A DNA stretch of 64,000 nucleotides from Yersinia frederiksenii ATCC 33641 (lineage in GTDB: Bacteria > Pseudomonadota > Gammaproteobacteria > Enterobacterales > Enterobacteriaceae). The position numbers and the translations under genes were made by a program. Of the stretch, positions 38,203-48,572 are shown one piece after another. A model generated the notes under the pieces. That model was given only the letters and a program-made list of their open reading frames with translations, was not told the origin of the DNA and made no database searches. The stretch lies in the NCBI RefSeq assembly GCF_000754805.1, contig NZ_KN150731.1:4141886-4205885 (forward strand). The letters run 5' to 3'. The stretch's first letter is position 1; every line of letters starts with the position of its first letter.

Positions 38203-38224
38203 GGCGTATTTAGATAAATACGCC
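38203..38224. terminator. Hairpin between cueR and ybbJ
   Basis: GGCGTATTT and AAATACGCC form a nine-base-pair stem between convergent genes; GTTAGATTAAATTTTTAG follows on the plus strand. It probably ends cueR transcription. Confidence 0.65.
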
Positions 38225-38238
38225 GTTAGATTAAATTT

Positions 38239-38691
38239 TTAGTGATGAATTATTGGACGAACATGCAAAGTATTACCTTCCACTAATATCACTTCAACTT
38301 CGGTGCCGGCACTCAGCTCAATAGCACTGTAAATGCGCCAGCTACTGTCACCCACCTTCATGCGACCATAGCCATCAACGGTTGCTTCAGTTAGCGTTGC
38401 GCGTGTTCCCAACAATTGATGATTGCGTTGGTTCAGCATAGCGGGCTGTGGTTTGATGCGTTTGCTTAACCAGTACCACCACAGGATGGCAGAAACCACT
38501 GTCAGCACAGAAAACAGCACGCCCTGCATTTCCCAGCTAAAAGGAAATAGCCAGACCAGAATGCCGACCACCACTGCAGCCACACCGCTCCACAGCATGT
38601 AACCACTGGCACCAAGCATCTCAGCAGCCAGTAATAGGCCGCCGAGTGATAGCCAAAACCAGTTTGGGTTTACTGCAATATCCTCCAGCAT
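38239..38691 (-). CDS. ybbJ: YbbJ, NfeD-like membrane protein
   Basis: A 150-residue NfeD-family protein with two to three TM segments in the first half (residues about 10-75) and a small OB-fold C-terminal domain (LGTRATLTEATVDGYGRMKVGD). It is thought to be the partner of the SPFH protein QmcA, whose stop codon is two bases upstream of the start of this gene. In this family the pair sits in membrane microdomains; a direct function is not established. Confidence 0.92.
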   Translation of the reverse strand: MLEDIAVNPNWFWLSLGGLLLAAEMLGASGYMLWSGVAAVVVGILVWLFPFSWEMQGVLFSVLTVVSAILWWYWLSKRIKPQPAMLNQRNHQLLGTRATLTEATVDGYGRMKVGDSSWRIYSAIELSAGTEVEVILVEGNTLHVRPIIHH

Positions 38692-38693
38692 GG

Positions 38694-39608
38694 TTATTTA
38701 CCCCGGCTGTTTTTACTCTCGCCAATCAGTTCTGCAATACCACCAATAGCACCCATCAGGCTGCTGGCTTCCAGTGGCATCATAATGACTTTGCTGTTAT
38801 TGGCTGAGCCAATGTGTTGCAGTGCATCGGTATATCTTTGGGCCACAAAGTAGTTAATGGCTTGAATATCACCCGCGGCGATAGCCTCAGAAACCATTTT
38901 GGTCGCCTGAGCTTCTGCTTCTGCAGCACGTTCACGCGCTTCAGCCGCCAAGAATGCGGATTGGCGCTCACCTTCTGCTTTCAGGATTTGTGACTGTTTT
39001 TCACCCTCGGCACGCAAGATAGCCGCCTGACGAACCCCTTCAGCTTCCAGAATATCCGCACGTTTGGTACGTTCGGCTTTCATCTGAGCATTCATCGCAG
39101 AAATCAGTTCAGTCGGCGGGCGCACGTCGCGGATTTCAATACGGGTGATTTTAATGCCCCACGGGTTGGTGGCTTCATCGACGATATGCAGCAAGCGGCT
39201 GTTGATGTTGTCGCGTTGAGACAACATTTCATCCAGCTCCATTGAGCCTAAAACAGTACGGAAGTTGGTCATGGTCAAGTTGACGATGGCGAGTTCCAAA
39301 TTGCTGACTTCATATGCGGCTTTTACCGGGTCAATAACCTGGATAAAGCAGACGGCATCAATCGCCACGTTGGCGTTATCGCGAGAAATAATTTCTTGGG
39401 ATGGGATATCCAGAACCTGTTCCATCATATTGATTTTACGACCAATACGATCCATAAATGGCACAACGATATTCAGGCCTGGCATCAGTGTTTTGGTATA
39501 ACGGCCAAAACGCTCGACAGTCCACTGAAAACCTTGTGGGACGATTTTGATTGAGGAGAAGACCACAATCAGGGCTACAACGATAAGAACAGGGATAACC
39601 GTAAACAT
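38694..39608 (-). CDS. qmcA: QmcA, SPFH/stomatin-like membrane protein
   Basis: A 304-residue stomatin-like protein with an N-terminal TM segment (residues about 2-22), the SPFH domain ([20 protein letters not shown], then [20 protein letters not shown]) and a long alanine/glutamate/arginine coiled coil (about 180-250) that drives oligomers. In E. coli it is a multicopy suppressor of htpX ftsH defects and helps membrane protein quality control. It sits next to ybbJ as one operon. Confidence 0.95.
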   Translation of the reverse strand: MFTVIPVLIVVALIVVFSSIKIVPQGFQWTVERFGRYTKTLMPGLNIVVPFMDRIGRKINMMEQVLDIPSQEIISRDNANVAIDAVCFIQVIDPVKAAYEVSNLELAIVNLTMTNFRTVLGSMELDEMLSQRDNINSRLLHIVDEATNPWGIKITRIEIRDVRPPTELISAMNAQMKAERTKRADILEAEGVRQAAILRAEGEKQSQILKAEGERQSAFLAAEARERAAEAEAQATKMVSEAIAAGDIQAINYFVAQRYTDALQHIGSANNSKVIMMPLEASSLMGAIGGIAELIGESKNSRGK

Positions 39609-39720
39609 ATTTAACTTCCTGTCAGCAATGAATATTGTATCTTAATATTACGTGACAGAGCGCTAAATACCTAACGAAAGGCAGGTAAAAGCGTGTAAAT
39701 GAGAAAAAGCTCGATTGGGG

Positions 39721-39752
39721 CAAAATAAAACAGCGCGGATAGCCCGCGCTGT
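39721..39752 (-). terminator. Terminator of ybbN
   Basis: On the minus strand ACAGCGCGG and CCGCGCTGT form the stem, followed by TTTTATTTTG. It lies 50 bases after the ybbN stop and before qmcA. Confidence 0.85.
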
Positions 39753-39801
39753 AGCAATTAATGGCAATAGAATTACGGTGAATGACCGTTAAATATCTCT
39801 A

Positions 39802-40671
39802 TTAGTACAGCAATGAATACAATTGACGACGATATTTGGCCGCCAGCGCATCGCCTGTGCCTAATGCCGCTAAAATATCCATTAATGTCTTACGTGCCGT
39901 ACCATTGGCGGCTGCCAAGTCCTTCTTAAGATGCTCTAGCAACAGTTCCAGTGCTTCTTCGTTGCGGCCAACCTGATGCAATTGCAGCGCTAATTGTACT
40001 GCAAGTTCGACGTTATCGGGTTGCTCAGCCACTTGCTGTTGTAGCTGCTGAATTTCAGGGGTGTCGGCAGCTTGTTTTAACAACTCGATCTGCGCAATAA
40101 GCCCTTGATAACGAGTGTCACGGTCTTGTAGCGGAATGGTTGCCAGCACGCCTTCGGCATCTTCACTGCGGTTGAGCAGAATTTGTGCTTCTGCCAGTTG
40201 CAGCGCGATGTCGCTGGTTTGTGGGCTATGATTTTGCTGCATCAACTGCCAGGCATCTTTCAGTAATGGCAATGCGTCTTGTGCATTCCCCTCACTCATT
40301 AACTTTGCCGCTTCAGCAGCTTTCAACTCTTCAGGTTTGGGCAGAACGCGTTGTAACAGTTCGCGGATAACTTCTTCTGGCTGTGGCCCCTGAAAACCAT
40401 CGACCGGCTGGCCGTCTTTAAACAGATAAACCGCCGGTATTGAACGCAAACCAAACTGCGACGCCACCATTTGTTGTGCATCACAATCGACACGCGCCAG
40501 AATGAATTGGCCTGCATATTCTGCAGCCAGTTTATCCAGCACCGGGGTGAGTTGCAGGCAGTGCTGGCTGCGTTCTGACCAAAAATAGAACAATACCGGC
40601 ACAGCCATGGATTGTTCTAATGCTTGATGGAGGTTCGCTTCAGTAATATCAATCGTTGTAGGTGCTAGCAT
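39802..40671 (-). CDS. cnoX: YbbN (CnoX), thioredoxin-like chaperone-holdase
   Basis: A 289-residue protein with an N-terminal thioredoxin fold (about residues 1-110) and C-terminal TPR-like helices. The active-site motif is SQHC instead of CxxC ([14 protein letters not shown]), so it lacks thioredoxin reductase-linked activity, as in E. coli CnoX. There it protects substrates from oxidative aggregation after hypochlorous acid stress and hands them to GroEL and DnaK. A terminator lies downstream. It is 71 bases downstream of ybbO. Confidence 0.94.
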   Translation of the reverse strand: MLAPTTIDITEANLHQALEQSMAVPVLFYFWSERSQHCLQLTPVLDKLAAEYAGQFILARVDCDAQQMVASQFGLRSIPAVYLFKDGQPVDGFQGPQPEEVIRELLQRVLPKPEELKAAEAAKLMSEGNAQDALPLLKDAWQLMQQNHSPQTSDIALQLAEAQILLNRSEDAEGVLATIPLQDRDTRYQGLIAQIELLKQAADTPEIQQLQQQVAEQPDNVELAVQLALQLHQVGRNEEALELLLEHLKKDLAAANGTARKTLMDILAALGTGDALAAKYRRQLYSLLY

Positions 40672-40742
40672 GAATTATTTCTCTCATCTGTTTTAACAGT
40701 AGATGGGGGCAGATTATGTGGCTTCAACCCTGGCGACTATTA

Positions 40743-41519
40743 TCAAGAATTGCCCCGCAGGACTTTATCTAACATTCGTCCCGGTAATATACGACGCAGT
40801 ATTGTCAGTGCATGGGCCACCAAGGTGACCGGATAACGCAATTGTGGGCGCGGGCTTTCCAGCGCATGGCGCAATTTCGGTAATATAGCTTCCGGCGGCA
40901 GGGTAAAACGCTTTGCAATACCGGGATTATTCACCGGTTTATCAGCTTCTGCCTGATTCACATTTTGCGTAAAATGGGTACTTATTGGGCCGGGTTCAAT
41001 CAGGCTGACATGAATACCGCTGCCGTGCAGTTCCATACGCAATGCATCTGACCAAGCTTCCAGTGCATATTTACTGGCGGCATAAGCACCACGACCAGCG
41101 GTTGAAACCAGCCCCATAACTGAGCTGGTTTGAATAATACGCCCTTCGCTGTGGGGGAGCATTGCCGGTAACAGCAACTGTGTCAGTTGGTGAGTGCCAA
41201 ACAGGTTGGTGGAAAATTGTTGCTCCAATTGTTGGCGCGAAATGGTGTGCAGTGGGCCATAGAGGCCAAAACCGCCATTATTAAACAAAGCATACAAGCG
41301 CCCACCGGTCAGTTCGATGACCTGTGCCGCAGCACGTTCGACACTGTCACTGTCATCTAAATCCAGTTCAATACCTTCCAGCCCCATTTGTGTCATCTTG
41401 GTCACGTCAGCGGGTTTACGGCAGGCCGCCAATACGCGGTAACCGCGATTCTTCAAATCTTTTGCTGCAACCAGGCCAATGCCAGTGGAACAACCAGTAA
41501 TTAATACTGCTTTTTGCAT
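40743..41519 (-). CDS. ybbO: YbbO, short-chain dehydrogenase/reductase
   Basis: A 258-residue SDR enzyme. The NAD(P)-binding motif is TGCSTGIGLVAAKDL at the N-terminus, and the catalytic YAASK is near residue 151 with the preceding serine in QTSSVMG. E. coli YbbO is reported as an NADP-dependent aldehyde reductase; the natural substrate is uncertain. It sits between tesA and ybbN in the same orientation, as in E. coli. Confidence 0.92.
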   Translation of the reverse strand: MQKAVLITGCSTGIGLVAAKDLKNRGYRVLAACRKPADVTKMTQMGLEGIELDLDDSDSVERAAAQVIELTGGRLYALFNNGGFGLYGPLHTISRQQLEQQFSTNLFGTHQLTQLLLPAMLPHSEGRIIQTSSVMGLVSTAGRGAYAASKYALEAWSDALRMELHGSGIHVSLIEPGPISTHFTQNVNQAEADKPVNNPGIAKRFTLPPEAILPKLRHALESPRPQLRYPVTLVAHALTILRRILPGRMLDKVLRGNS

Positions 41520-41584
41520 AACTTTACCTAGTGAGTGAATCTATTTGCCTAAAGTAATGGTTAACTGATCACTATAATTCAATG

Positions 41585-42217
41585 TTATTTGATAACTAAC
41601 GGTTTGAGCTGTTGTGCCATCCATTGTGCAATGAAAGGCTGGGCTTCTGCGTTAGGATGTAAACCATCATCCTGCATCCACTCAGGTTTTACGGCAACTT
41701 GTTCCATAAAGAATGGGACCAGCGGGATGTCAAATTGCTGTGCCAGTTGCGGATACATTGCAGTAAAAGCATCAGTATAGCGACGGCCATAGTTAGGAGG
41801 AATGCGGATTTGCATCAATAAAGGTTGGGCTTTCGCGTCCTTTATCAGATTGATAACTTGTGTGAGATCTCGTTGAATATCCTGTGTTGGAAAACCACGC
41901 AGGCCGTCATTGGCACCCAGTTCAATCAATACCCAGCGTGGCTGGTGTTGTTTGAGCAGGGCGGGCAGGCGAGCCAAACCCTGTGCAGCAGTATCACCAC
42001 TGATACTGGCGTTAACCACCTTTGGTAGTGATGGTGTGGTCTGCCATGTTTTATCCAGCAGTGAAGGCCAAGCTTGTGCAATAGGCAAGCGGTAACCGGC
42101 GCTTAAACTGTCGCCGAGAATCAAAAGTGTGTCGTTTGCGGCGGCACGCAAACTGAATAATCCCAACAGTAATAGGAAGGGAAGATGCCAGCGGAAAACG
42201 TTCTTGAAGTTCATCAT
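41585..42217 (-). CDS. tesA: TesA, periplasmic thioesterase I / lysophospholipase L1
   Basis: An SGNH-hydrolase of 210 residues. A signal peptide (residues about 1-28) ends at AAA-NDT. The catalytic serine is in LILGDSLSAGYRL; NDGLRG and DDGLHPN give the other blocks (the last with the Asp and His). It acts on acyl-CoA and lysophospholipid esters in vitro. The start [10 protein letters not shown] was chosen to match E. coli; an upstream ATG at 42247 is possible. With this start it overlaps the divergent ybbA by 33 bases. Confidence 0.94.
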   Translation of the reverse strand: MMNFKNVFRWHLPFLLLLGLFSLRAAANDTLLILGDSLSAGYRLPIAQAWPSLLDKTWQTTPSLPKVVNASISGDTAAQGLARLPALLKQHQPRWVLIELGANDGLRGFPTQDIQRDLTQVINLIKDAKAQPLLMQIRIPPNYGRRYTDAFTAMYPQLAQQFDIPLVPFFMEQVAVKPEWMQDDGLHPNAEAQPFIAQWMAQQLKPLVIK

Positions 42218-42871
42218 CTTAATAAACACGTCGGTCAGGGTGAGCAACAGCTCTCCATCCTTACCGGAGTTGAGCTGGTTGTCAAACCCGCTCAGACAAT
42301 TGCGCTGATTGGTGAGTCAGGTTCAGGTAAATCAACTTTGCTGGGAATTCTGGCCGGTCTGGATGATGGCAGCAGTGGTGAAGTGAGTTTGCTGGGGCAG
42401 TCATTGACTGCTATGGATGAAGAAGGACGGGCGCTACTGCGAGCCAAAAACGTCGGTTTTGTGTTTCAGTCATTTATGTTGGTCCCTACACTCAATACTT
42501 TGGAAAACGTACAGCTACCCGCGCTGCTACGCGGGGAAAGCGAACGCGAAAGTAAAGTTCATGCCATTGAGTTATTAAAGCAGGTGGGGTTGGAGAAACG
42601 TCTTCATCATCTTCCGGCTCAGCTTTCTGGTGGTGAACAGCAGCGCGTGGCGTTAGCCCGAGCCTTTAGTGGTCGGCCAAAAGTATTATTTGCTGATGAG
42701 CCAACCGGCAATCTTGACCGGCACACTGGCGACCGTATTGCCGACTTACTGTTCTCGCTTAACCGGGACTACGATACCACGTTAATTCTAGTGACCCATG
42801 ATGTGCAACTGGCTGGCCGCTGCCAGCGTCGGCTGCGCTTACAAGACGGCAAATTGTGGGAGGAAGCATGA
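42185..42871 (+). CDS. ybbA: YbbA, ABC transporter ATP-binding protein
   Basis: A 228-residue ABC ATPase of the LolD/MacB type. It shows Walker [10 protein letters not shown], the signature [14 protein letters not shown] and Walker [13 protein letters not shown]. It pairs with the permease YbbP, whose start overlaps its stop by four bases (ATGA). The exported substrate is unknown. The ATG has AGGAAGG just upstream, inside the start of the divergent tesA. Confidence 0.94.
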   Translation: MPAENVLEVHHLNKHVGQGEQQLSILTGVELVVKPAQTIALIGESGSGKSTLLGILAGLDDGSSGEVSLLGQSLTAMDEEGRALLRAKNVGFVFQSFMLVPTLNTLENVQLPALLRGESERESKVHAIELLKQVGLEKRLHHLPAQLSGGEQQRVALARAFSGRPKVLFADEPTGNLDRHTGDRIADLLFSLNRDYDTTLILVTHDVQLAGRCQRRLRLQDGKLWEEA

Positions 42872-45300
42872 TTTGGCGGTGGTTTTGGCGTGAGTGGCGC
42901 TCACCCTCACTGCTGATTGTCTGGCTGGCATTAACATTGGCGGTTGCTTGTGTACTGGCGCTGGGCAGTATTAGCTCTCGGATGGAGCAAGGGCTTAATC
43001 AGCAAAGTCGTGATTTTCTAGCGGGTGATCGGGTACTGAGAACCTCTCATCCTGCGCCAGAAAATTGGTTACAAGAAGCGAAGCAGCAGGGGCTGACGGT
43101 CAGCCGCCAGCTTTCGTTTATGACCATGACCTTTGCTGGCGACCGGCCACAACTGGCAGATGTTAAAGCCACTGATTTGGCATATCCGCTGTATGGCGAG
43201 TTAGAAACCTTACCCCCTGATGTCAAGCTTGAACCGGGCACGGCGCTGGTGGCTCCGCGCCTGTTAGCGTTGCTGGGTGTTAAGGTGGGAGATACCGTTG
43301 AAGTGGGTGATACCTCGCTGAAAATCATTGGCGAAGTGATTCAGGAGCCAGATTCAGGTTTTAACCCATTCCAAACTGCCCCGCGGATCTTGATTAATTT
43401 GAGTGATGTGGAAAAAACGGGTGCGATACAGCCGGGTAGCCGCTTGAGCTACCGCTATATGTTTGCTGGCACACCCGATGCTATCGTGCAATTTAGTGAC
43501 TGGCTGACACCACAACTGACACCAGAACAGCGCTGGTATGGTTTACAAGAGTCCGGTGGGGCGCTGGGTAAATCCCTGCAACGAGCGCAGCAGTTCTTGC
43601 TGTTATCAGCATTACTGACGTTATTGCTGTCTATTGCCGCTGTCGCTGTGGCGATGGGGCACTATTGCCGCAGTCGTTATGATCTGGTGGCGGTGCTGAA
43701 AACATTGGGGGCTGGGCGCAGTGCATTGCGACGGCTGATTATCGGCCAGTGGCTCTCTGTTTTGGTGCTGGCGGGTCTGTGTGGCAGCATCATTGGGCTA
43801 TTGTTCGAGAAAATATTAATCCGCTTATTGTCCCCAGTATTACCGGCAGCATTACCGCCGGCGGGATTGTGGCCATGGGTATGGTCAATGGGATCGCTGG
43901 TATTGATTTCGTTGCTGGTGGGGATTCGCCCTTATCGGCAATTACTGGCAACTCAGCCCTTACGAGTATTGCGCCGTGATGTTTCCGCCAATGTTTGGCC
44001 GCTACGTTACTTTATTCCGGTGATGGTCGCGGTCGTAGTGGGGCTCTTGGCCCTATTGATGGGTGGAAACGCTCTGTTATGGGCGATTCTCGGCGGTATG
44101 GTGGTATTAGCGCTGTTGTTAGGTGTCATTGGCTGGGGCGGTTTATTATTGCTACGCCGCCTGACTGTCACTCGCTTGTCATTGCGGCTGGCGATCAACC
44201 GGTTATTGCGCCAACCGTGGATGACTCTGACTCAACTGGCGGCATTCTCACTCTCATTTATGTTATTGGCTTTGTTATTGGTGCTGCGCGGAGATCTGTT
44301 GGATCGCTGGCAACAACAGTTGCCGCCGGATAGCCCGAACTATTTCTTGCTAAATATTACACCGCAGCAGGTGCCGCAAGTTACCGAGTTCCTCACCCAG
44401 CATCAGATAACGCCGTCAACGTTTTATCCTATCGTCCGGGTGCGTTTAACGGAGATTAACCAGCAACTGGCGACGGAACGGGTACATGAAGACGACCCCG
44501 GTGGCGAGGCTGTCAACCGGGAGTTGAATCTTACCTGGCAGCAAGATCTACCAGCACACAATCTTTTGACTGCCGGGCAGTGGCCACCAAAGGCCAATGA
44601 AGTGTCGATGGAGCAGGGGATTGCTGACCGACTGGGAATTAAAATCGGCGATAAGCTGACATTTAGCGGCGATACTCAGTCATTTGAGGCCACGGTGAGC
44701 AGTATTCGTCAGGTAGATTGGGAAAGTCTGCGCCCTAACTTTTACTTTATTTTCCCGCCGGGCGCACTGGATAACCAGCCGCAAACTTGGCTGACCAGCT
44801 TTCGCTATCAAGGGGATGGAGAGGTTCTGACGCAATTAAACCGCCAGTTCCCAACACTCAGTTTGCTGGATATCGGCGCGATGCTTAAACAGGTCGGGCA
44901 GGTGCTGCAACAGGTTAGCCGTGCACTGGAAGTGATGGTCGTTCTGGTCATTATTTGTGGCACTTTACTGCTGTTGGCACAAGTGCAGGTCGGCATGCGT
45001 CAGCGCCGTCAGGAGTTGGTGGTTTATCGCACGCTAGGGGCAAGTAAACGCTTACTGCGGGGCACACTGTGGTGGGAGTTTGCGCTATTGGGACTGGTTG
45101 CTGGTTTGGCGGCGGCAATCGGTGCAGAAGCGGCACTCTGGGCATTGCAGCGGTTAGTGTTTGATTTCCCATGGCAACCTAACTGGGTTATGTGGTGGTT
45201 ATTGCCATTGGCGGCGGCACTTTTATTGTCACTTTGTGGCGGTTGGCTGGGCGCGCGGTTGTTACGAGGCAGAGCATTATTCAGAGGATATGAAGGCTAG
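42868..45300 (+). CDS. ybbP: YbbP, FtsX/MacB-type ABC permease
   Basis: An 810-residue inner-membrane permease with two FtsX-like units. TM segments are clear at about residues 15-40, then blocks near 250-430 and 670-800, with large periplasmic loops between. The conserved YCRSRYDLVAVLKTLGAGRS and RQRRQELVVYRTLGASKRL follow the two FtsX units. Start at [10 protein letters not shown]; it overlaps the ybbA stop. Like LolCDE relatives it may extract or export a lipophilic cargo, but nothing is proven. Confidence 0.93.
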   Translation: MIWRWFWREWRSPSLLIVWLALTLAVACVLALGSISSRMEQGLNQQSRDFLAGDRVLRTSHPAPENWLQEAKQQGLTVSRQLSFMTMTFAGDRPQLADVKATDLAYPLYGELETLPPDVKLEPGTALVAPRLLALLGVKVGDTVEVGDTSLKIIGEVIQEPDSGFNPFQTAPRILINLSDVEKTGAIQPGSRLSYRYMFAGTPDAIVQFSDWLTPQLTPEQRWYGLQESGGALGKSLQRAQQFLLLSALLTLLLSIAAVAVAMGHYCRSRYDLVAVLKTLGAGRSALRRLIIGQWLSVLVLAGLCGSIIGLLFEKILIRLLSPVLPAALPPAGLWPWVWSMGSLVLISLLVGIRPYRQLLATQPLRVLRRDVSANVWPLRYFIPVMVAVVVGLLALLMGGNALLWAILGGMVVLALLLGVIGWGGLLLLRRLTVTRLSLRLAINRLLRQPWMTLTQLAAFSLSFMLLALLLVLRGDLLDRWQQQLPPDSPNYFLLNITPQQVPQVTEFLTQHQITPSTFYPIVRVRLTEINQQLATERVHEDDPGGEAVNRELNLTWQQDLPAHNLLTAGQWPPKANEVSMEQGIADRLGIKIGDKLTFSGDTQSFEATVSSIRQVDWESLRPNFYFIFPPGALDNQPQTWLTSFRYQGDGEVLTQLNRQFPTLSLLDIGAMLKQVGQVLQQVSRALEVMVVLVIICGTLLLLAQVQVGMRQRRQELVVYRTLGASKRLLRGTLWWEFALLGLVAGLAAAIGAEAALWALQRLVFDFPWQPNWVMWWLLPLAAALLLSLCGGWLGARLLRGRALFRGYEG

Positions 45301-45312
45301 TGTGTGCTAAAG

Positions 45313-45333
45313 CGGGCAGTGAATGACTGCCCG
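45313..45333. terminator. Hairpin between ybbP and purK
   Basis: CGGGCAGT and ACTGCCCG form an eight-base-pair stem with a five-base loop between convergent genes. No good T-tract follows, so strength is uncertain. Confidence 0.5.
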
Positions 45334-45341
45334 TTGACTGA

Positions 45342-46406
45342 TTACAGCTTGTTCTGCGCCCAGATTAAACCAGACTGATACTCGGTTGGTAATAAAGGAG
45401 CCAAAGCAACCAAGGCGGCATGTAGCGCCGCGCCATCCGGGTCATTTAAATTCAAATGGCCCACTTTGCGCCCGTCGCGCACCTCTTTTTCATACCAATG
45501 CAGATGTACCAATGGCAGCGACAACCACTCGATATTCACGGGCGTGCCAATCAGATTCACCATGGCTGATGGCGTATTCACCACCGGAGTTGGCAGCGGT
45601 AAATCTAAAATAGCGCGCAAATGCAGCTCGAATTGGCTGATGGAGGCTCCATTTTGCGTCCAATGACCACTGTTATGCACCCGTGGAGCCAGTTCATTAA
45701 TCAGTAAACTGTCGCCAACGATAAAACACTCCATCGCCATCACACCGACATAATTCAGCTCATCCATAATGGCTGACAGCATCTTTTCAGCTTGCTGTTG
45801 TAAGCGACTGTCTGGCTGTGGCAAAGCCACACTCACGCGCAAGATGCCATCTTCATGCAGATTATGGGTTAGCGGATAAAAAACTGATTTACCTTGATGG
45901 CTGCGTGCGCCCACTAGCGAAACTTCGCCAGAGAAGTTAATGCCCTGCTCGACAATGCATTCGCCGTAAGCATCGGTAGGCAAGGTGTCTTGTTCACCGG
46001 CCCGTAAGCGCCATTGACCACGGCCGTCATAGCCGCCGACCCGACGTTTCACGATGGCTAATTCACCTAGTGTGGCGAAGACTTGTGGCCATTCGTCAGC
46101 ACTGGCCAATAATTGCCATGGGGCCGTCGCCAGATTCAGGCTATCGAGTAACTGTTTTTGTGTCAGACGGTCGGCCAGACGCGGGAAAATATCGCGGTTG
46201 ACGAAAGCCGTATGTGTAGCGAGCTCGCGAGTTAAGGCCGTTTCTGGCCAGCGCTCAATCTCGGCGGTGATAACACTGTGCTGATAAGGCACTGCTTCCG
46301 GTTCAGCATCTAAACCCACGGGATACACCGCAATACCCAGCGGTTCGCCAGCCTGACGCAGCATACGCCCTAACTGACCGTTGCCTAATACACAAACTGG
46401 TTTCAT
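45342..46406 (-). CDS. purK: N5-carboxyaminoimidazole ribonucleotide synthase
   Basis: Carboxylates AIR to N5-CAIR with ATP and bicarbonate in purine synthesis. A 354-residue ATP-grasp enzyme. The N-terminus [20 protein letters not shown] is typical; later [15 protein letters not shown] and [14 protein letters not shown] make up the ATP-grasp region. Its start codon overlaps the purE stop by four bases, so the two are one operon. Confidence 0.96.
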   Translation of the reverse strand: MKPVCVLGNGQLGRMLRQAGEPLGIAVYPVGLDAEPEAVPYQHSVITAEIERWPETALTRELATHTAFVNRDIFPRLADRLTQKQLLDSLNLATAPWQLLASADEWPQVFATLGELAIVKRRVGGYDGRGQWRLRAGEQDTLPTDAYGECIVEQGINFSGEVSLVGARSHQGKSVFYPLTHNLHEDGILRVSVALPQPDSRLQQQAEKMLSAIMDELNYVGVMAMECFIVGDSLLINELAPRVHNSGHWTQNGASISQFELHLRAILDLPLPTPVVNTPSAMVNLIGTPVNIEWLSLPLVHLHWYEKEVRDGRKVGHLNLNDPDGAALHAALVALAPLLPTEYQSGLIWAQNKL

Positions 46407-46957
46407 GCTTTCACCTGTGAATTCGGCGCTGGCAGATCTGACTCCCGCGGATCTGGATTATCTAATACTTCGTCAGTTTGGCTTTTACGCCAATCGGCCA
46501 AACGTACTGCCAATTCACGGTCATGCAGTGCCAGTATTTGAGCCGCCAGCAAGGCCGCATTTGCCGCCCCTGCTTTACCAATCGCCAGCGTTCCCACGGG
46601 AATACCGCGCGGCATCTGCACAATTGAATACAGGCTATCAACGCCACTTAATGCGGCACTTTGCACTGGTACCCCTAAAACCGGCACCAATGTTTTTGCC
46701 GCCAGCATACCTGGCAGGTGAGCAGCACCTCCCGCGCCGGCAATAATGACATGTAAGCCATTGGCATCAGCTTGCTCGGCGAAACTGAACAGTTTATCAG
46801 GGGTTCTGTGGGCAGAAACGACTTCGACATGAAACGGAACATTGAGCGTGGTGAGCACGTCGGCGGCGAACTGCATGGTGGCCCAGTCACTCTTGGACCC
46901 CATTACGATAGCGATTTTAACCCCGGCTGCATAAGCCGAATCGAGGTTGGCTCCCAT
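46403..46957 (-). CDS. purE: N5-CAIR mutase
   Basis: Converts N5-CAIR to CAIR, the step after PurK. Length 184 residues from the ATG at 46957; a TTG 27 bases upstream would extend it but is unlikely. The substrate-binding core is [19 protein letters not shown] and [14 protein letters not shown], then [11 protein letters not shown], and [20 protein letters not shown]. The ribosome site is AGGAG. A PurR box lies upstream, and purK follows with a four-base overlap. Confidence 0.96.
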   Translation of the reverse strand: MGANLDSAYAAGVKIAIVMGSKSDWATMQFAADVLTTLNVPFHVEVVSAHRTPDKLFSFAEQADANGLHVIIAGAGGAAHLPGMLAAKTLVPVLGVPVQSAALSGVDSLYSIVQMPRGIPVGTLAIGKAGAANAALLAAQILALHDRELAVRLADWRKSQTDEVLDNPDPRESDLPAPNSQVKA

Positions 46958-47057
46958 GGGTGTAAAGCTCCTGTGATTGCGCAAGCGTCGGCCAGACCGA
47001 CTTTATATAAATCGTGACTGGCGAAGAGGGCGTAGAGCATATCATGAGCCAAAGGCA

Positions 47058-47073
47058 AGGAAAACGGTTGCGT
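47058..47073 (-). promoter_or_regulatory. PurR operator of purEK
   Basis: On the minus strand the sequence ACGCAACCGTTTTCCT matches the PurR consensus (ANGCAANCGNTTNCNT), and is the same as in the E. coli purE operator, as recalled. It lies about 100 bases before purE. PurR with hypoxanthine or guanine represses purEK. Confidence 0.88.
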
Positions 47074-47134
47074 CGTGGCTTTTGCTGGGTTTTATCGGTT
47101 TTTTTGTCAGGTAGTGAAAGGTGAGGATAGCTGA

Positions 47135-47857
47135 TTAAAACGGGAATTTAATCAACTCAACACTCTCTTTGGTGACTTTTACCATCGATCCTTCAACATG
47201 CCAGGCGCCTAAAACGACCCGATGCGCTGTTGTGGCTGGCAATTCTACAGTATGAACTGCAGGACGATGAGTATGCCCATGAATCATCCAACTGACATGA
47301 TTGCGCTGGAATGCATCCACCACAGCTTGTGGGTTTACATCCATAATAAGTTGCGATTTACCGCTATTATTTTGCTGGCTTTGATTGCGCATATAAACCG
47401 CAATACGTAAGCGAAAGCGCAAAGGCAACCACAGGAATAATTTCTGAATCAGCGGGTTGTGTACTCGGCGGCGAAAATGTTGATAGTCGGCGTCATCAGT
47501 GCACAGGGTATCGCCGTGTAAAATCACAATGTCACGACCATACAATTCGACCACTTTCTCTTCGGGTAGCAAGATCATGCCACTTTCAATAGCAAAGCGT
47601 TTGCCCAGCAGAAAATCGCGGTTTCCGTGAATAAAGTAGCAGGGCACGCCCTGTTGTTGGAGTGATTTTAATGCCGCAGCGATTTGCCGATATAGTGGTT
47701 CGGGGTCATCATCGCCAATCCAGGACTCAAATAAATCGCCCAGGATATATAACGCATCAGCATGAATAGCTTCACGCTGGATAAAATGCAGGAAACCGGC
47801 AGTGATTGCCGGTTCCTGAACGCTAAGATGCAAGTCTGCAATAAAAAGCGTGCTCAT
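47135..47857 (-). CDS. lpxH: UDP-2,3-diacylglucosamine diphosphatase
   Basis: Hydrolyses UDP-2,3-diacylglucosamine to lipid X in lipid A synthesis, at the inner membrane. A 240-residue metallophosphatase with all motifs: ADLHLSV (residues 6-12), [34 protein letters not shown] and HGHTHRP. The start is the ATG at 47857. It is ten bases downstream of ppiB, probably one operon. Confidence 0.96.
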   Translation of the reverse strand: MSTLFIADLHLSVQEPAITAGFLHFIQREAIHADALYILGDLFESWIGDDDPEPLYRQIAAALKSLQQQGVPCYFIHGNRDFLLGKRFAIESGMILLPEEKVVELYGRDIVILHGDTLCTDDADYQHFRRRVHNPLIQKLFLWLPLRFRLRIAVYMRNQSQQNNSGKSQLIMDVNPQAVVDAFQRNHVSWMIHGHTHRPAVHTVELPATTAHRVVLGAWHVEGSMVKVTKESVELIKFPF

Positions 47858-47867
47858 TAAGCCGTCA

Positions 47868-48362
47868 TTACTCGCTTACAGTAACGCTTTTAATGATCAC
47901 ATCTTCTTTTGGCACATCTTGATGCATACCGCTGCGGCCAGTAGACACGTTTTTGATTTTATCAACCACGTCCAAGCCTTCAACCACTTCAGCGAATACA
48001 CAGTAACCCCAGCCATCTGGGCGCTCTGAGCGGAAGTTCAGGAAGTCGTTATCTGCAACATTAATAAAGAACTGGGCAGTGGCGGAGTGTGGATCATTGG
48101 TCCGCGCCATTGCTAAGGTGCCACGGGTGTTTTTCAAACCGTTATTGGCTTCGTTCTTGATAGGTGCATCAGTATTTTTCTGATTCATGCCCGGCTCAAA
48201 ACCACCACCCTGGATCATGAAACCATCGATAACACGGTGGAAGATAGTGTTATCATAGAAACCTTTACGGCAGTAGTTCAGGAAGTTTTCAACGGTAACC
48301 GGCGCTTTATCAGCGAAGGTGTTGATGACGATATCGCCGTGATTAGTATGAAACGTGACCAT
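47868..48362 (-). CDS. ppiB: Peptidyl-prolyl cis-trans isomerase B
   Basis: A cytoplasmic cyclophilin of 164 residues, the same length as E. coli PpiB. Active-site sequence [21 protein letters not shown] (with catalytic Arg and Phe) at about 38-58, and [12 protein letters not shown] follows. No signal peptide, which separates it from periplasmic PpiA. It is divergent from cysS. Confidence 0.96.
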   Translation of the reverse strand: MVTFHTNHGDIVINTFADKAPVTVENFLNYCRKGFYDNTIFHRVIDGFMIQGGGFEPGMNQKNTDAPIKNEANNGLKNTRGTLAMARTNDPHSATAQFFINVADNDFLNFRSERPDGWGYCVFAEVVEGLDVVDKIKNVSTGRSGMHQDVPKEDVIIKSVTVSE

Positions 48363-48572
48363 AATAATGTTCCTGCTAGTGTAATAAGTGTATTCACAAT
48401 GAGTCGTAACTCTTTAGACGGCTCTTATATCATATCTGTGAGATTGAGTCAGCACTCGAAACGTCGCCTTTATAGGCGAAAAAGTACTGGATCAGAGGCT
48501 GATTTGCCTCATAATCTGATGATATCCTTTTAAACCATGCGTACCGCAAAACAAAAACCACGGAATGTCCCG

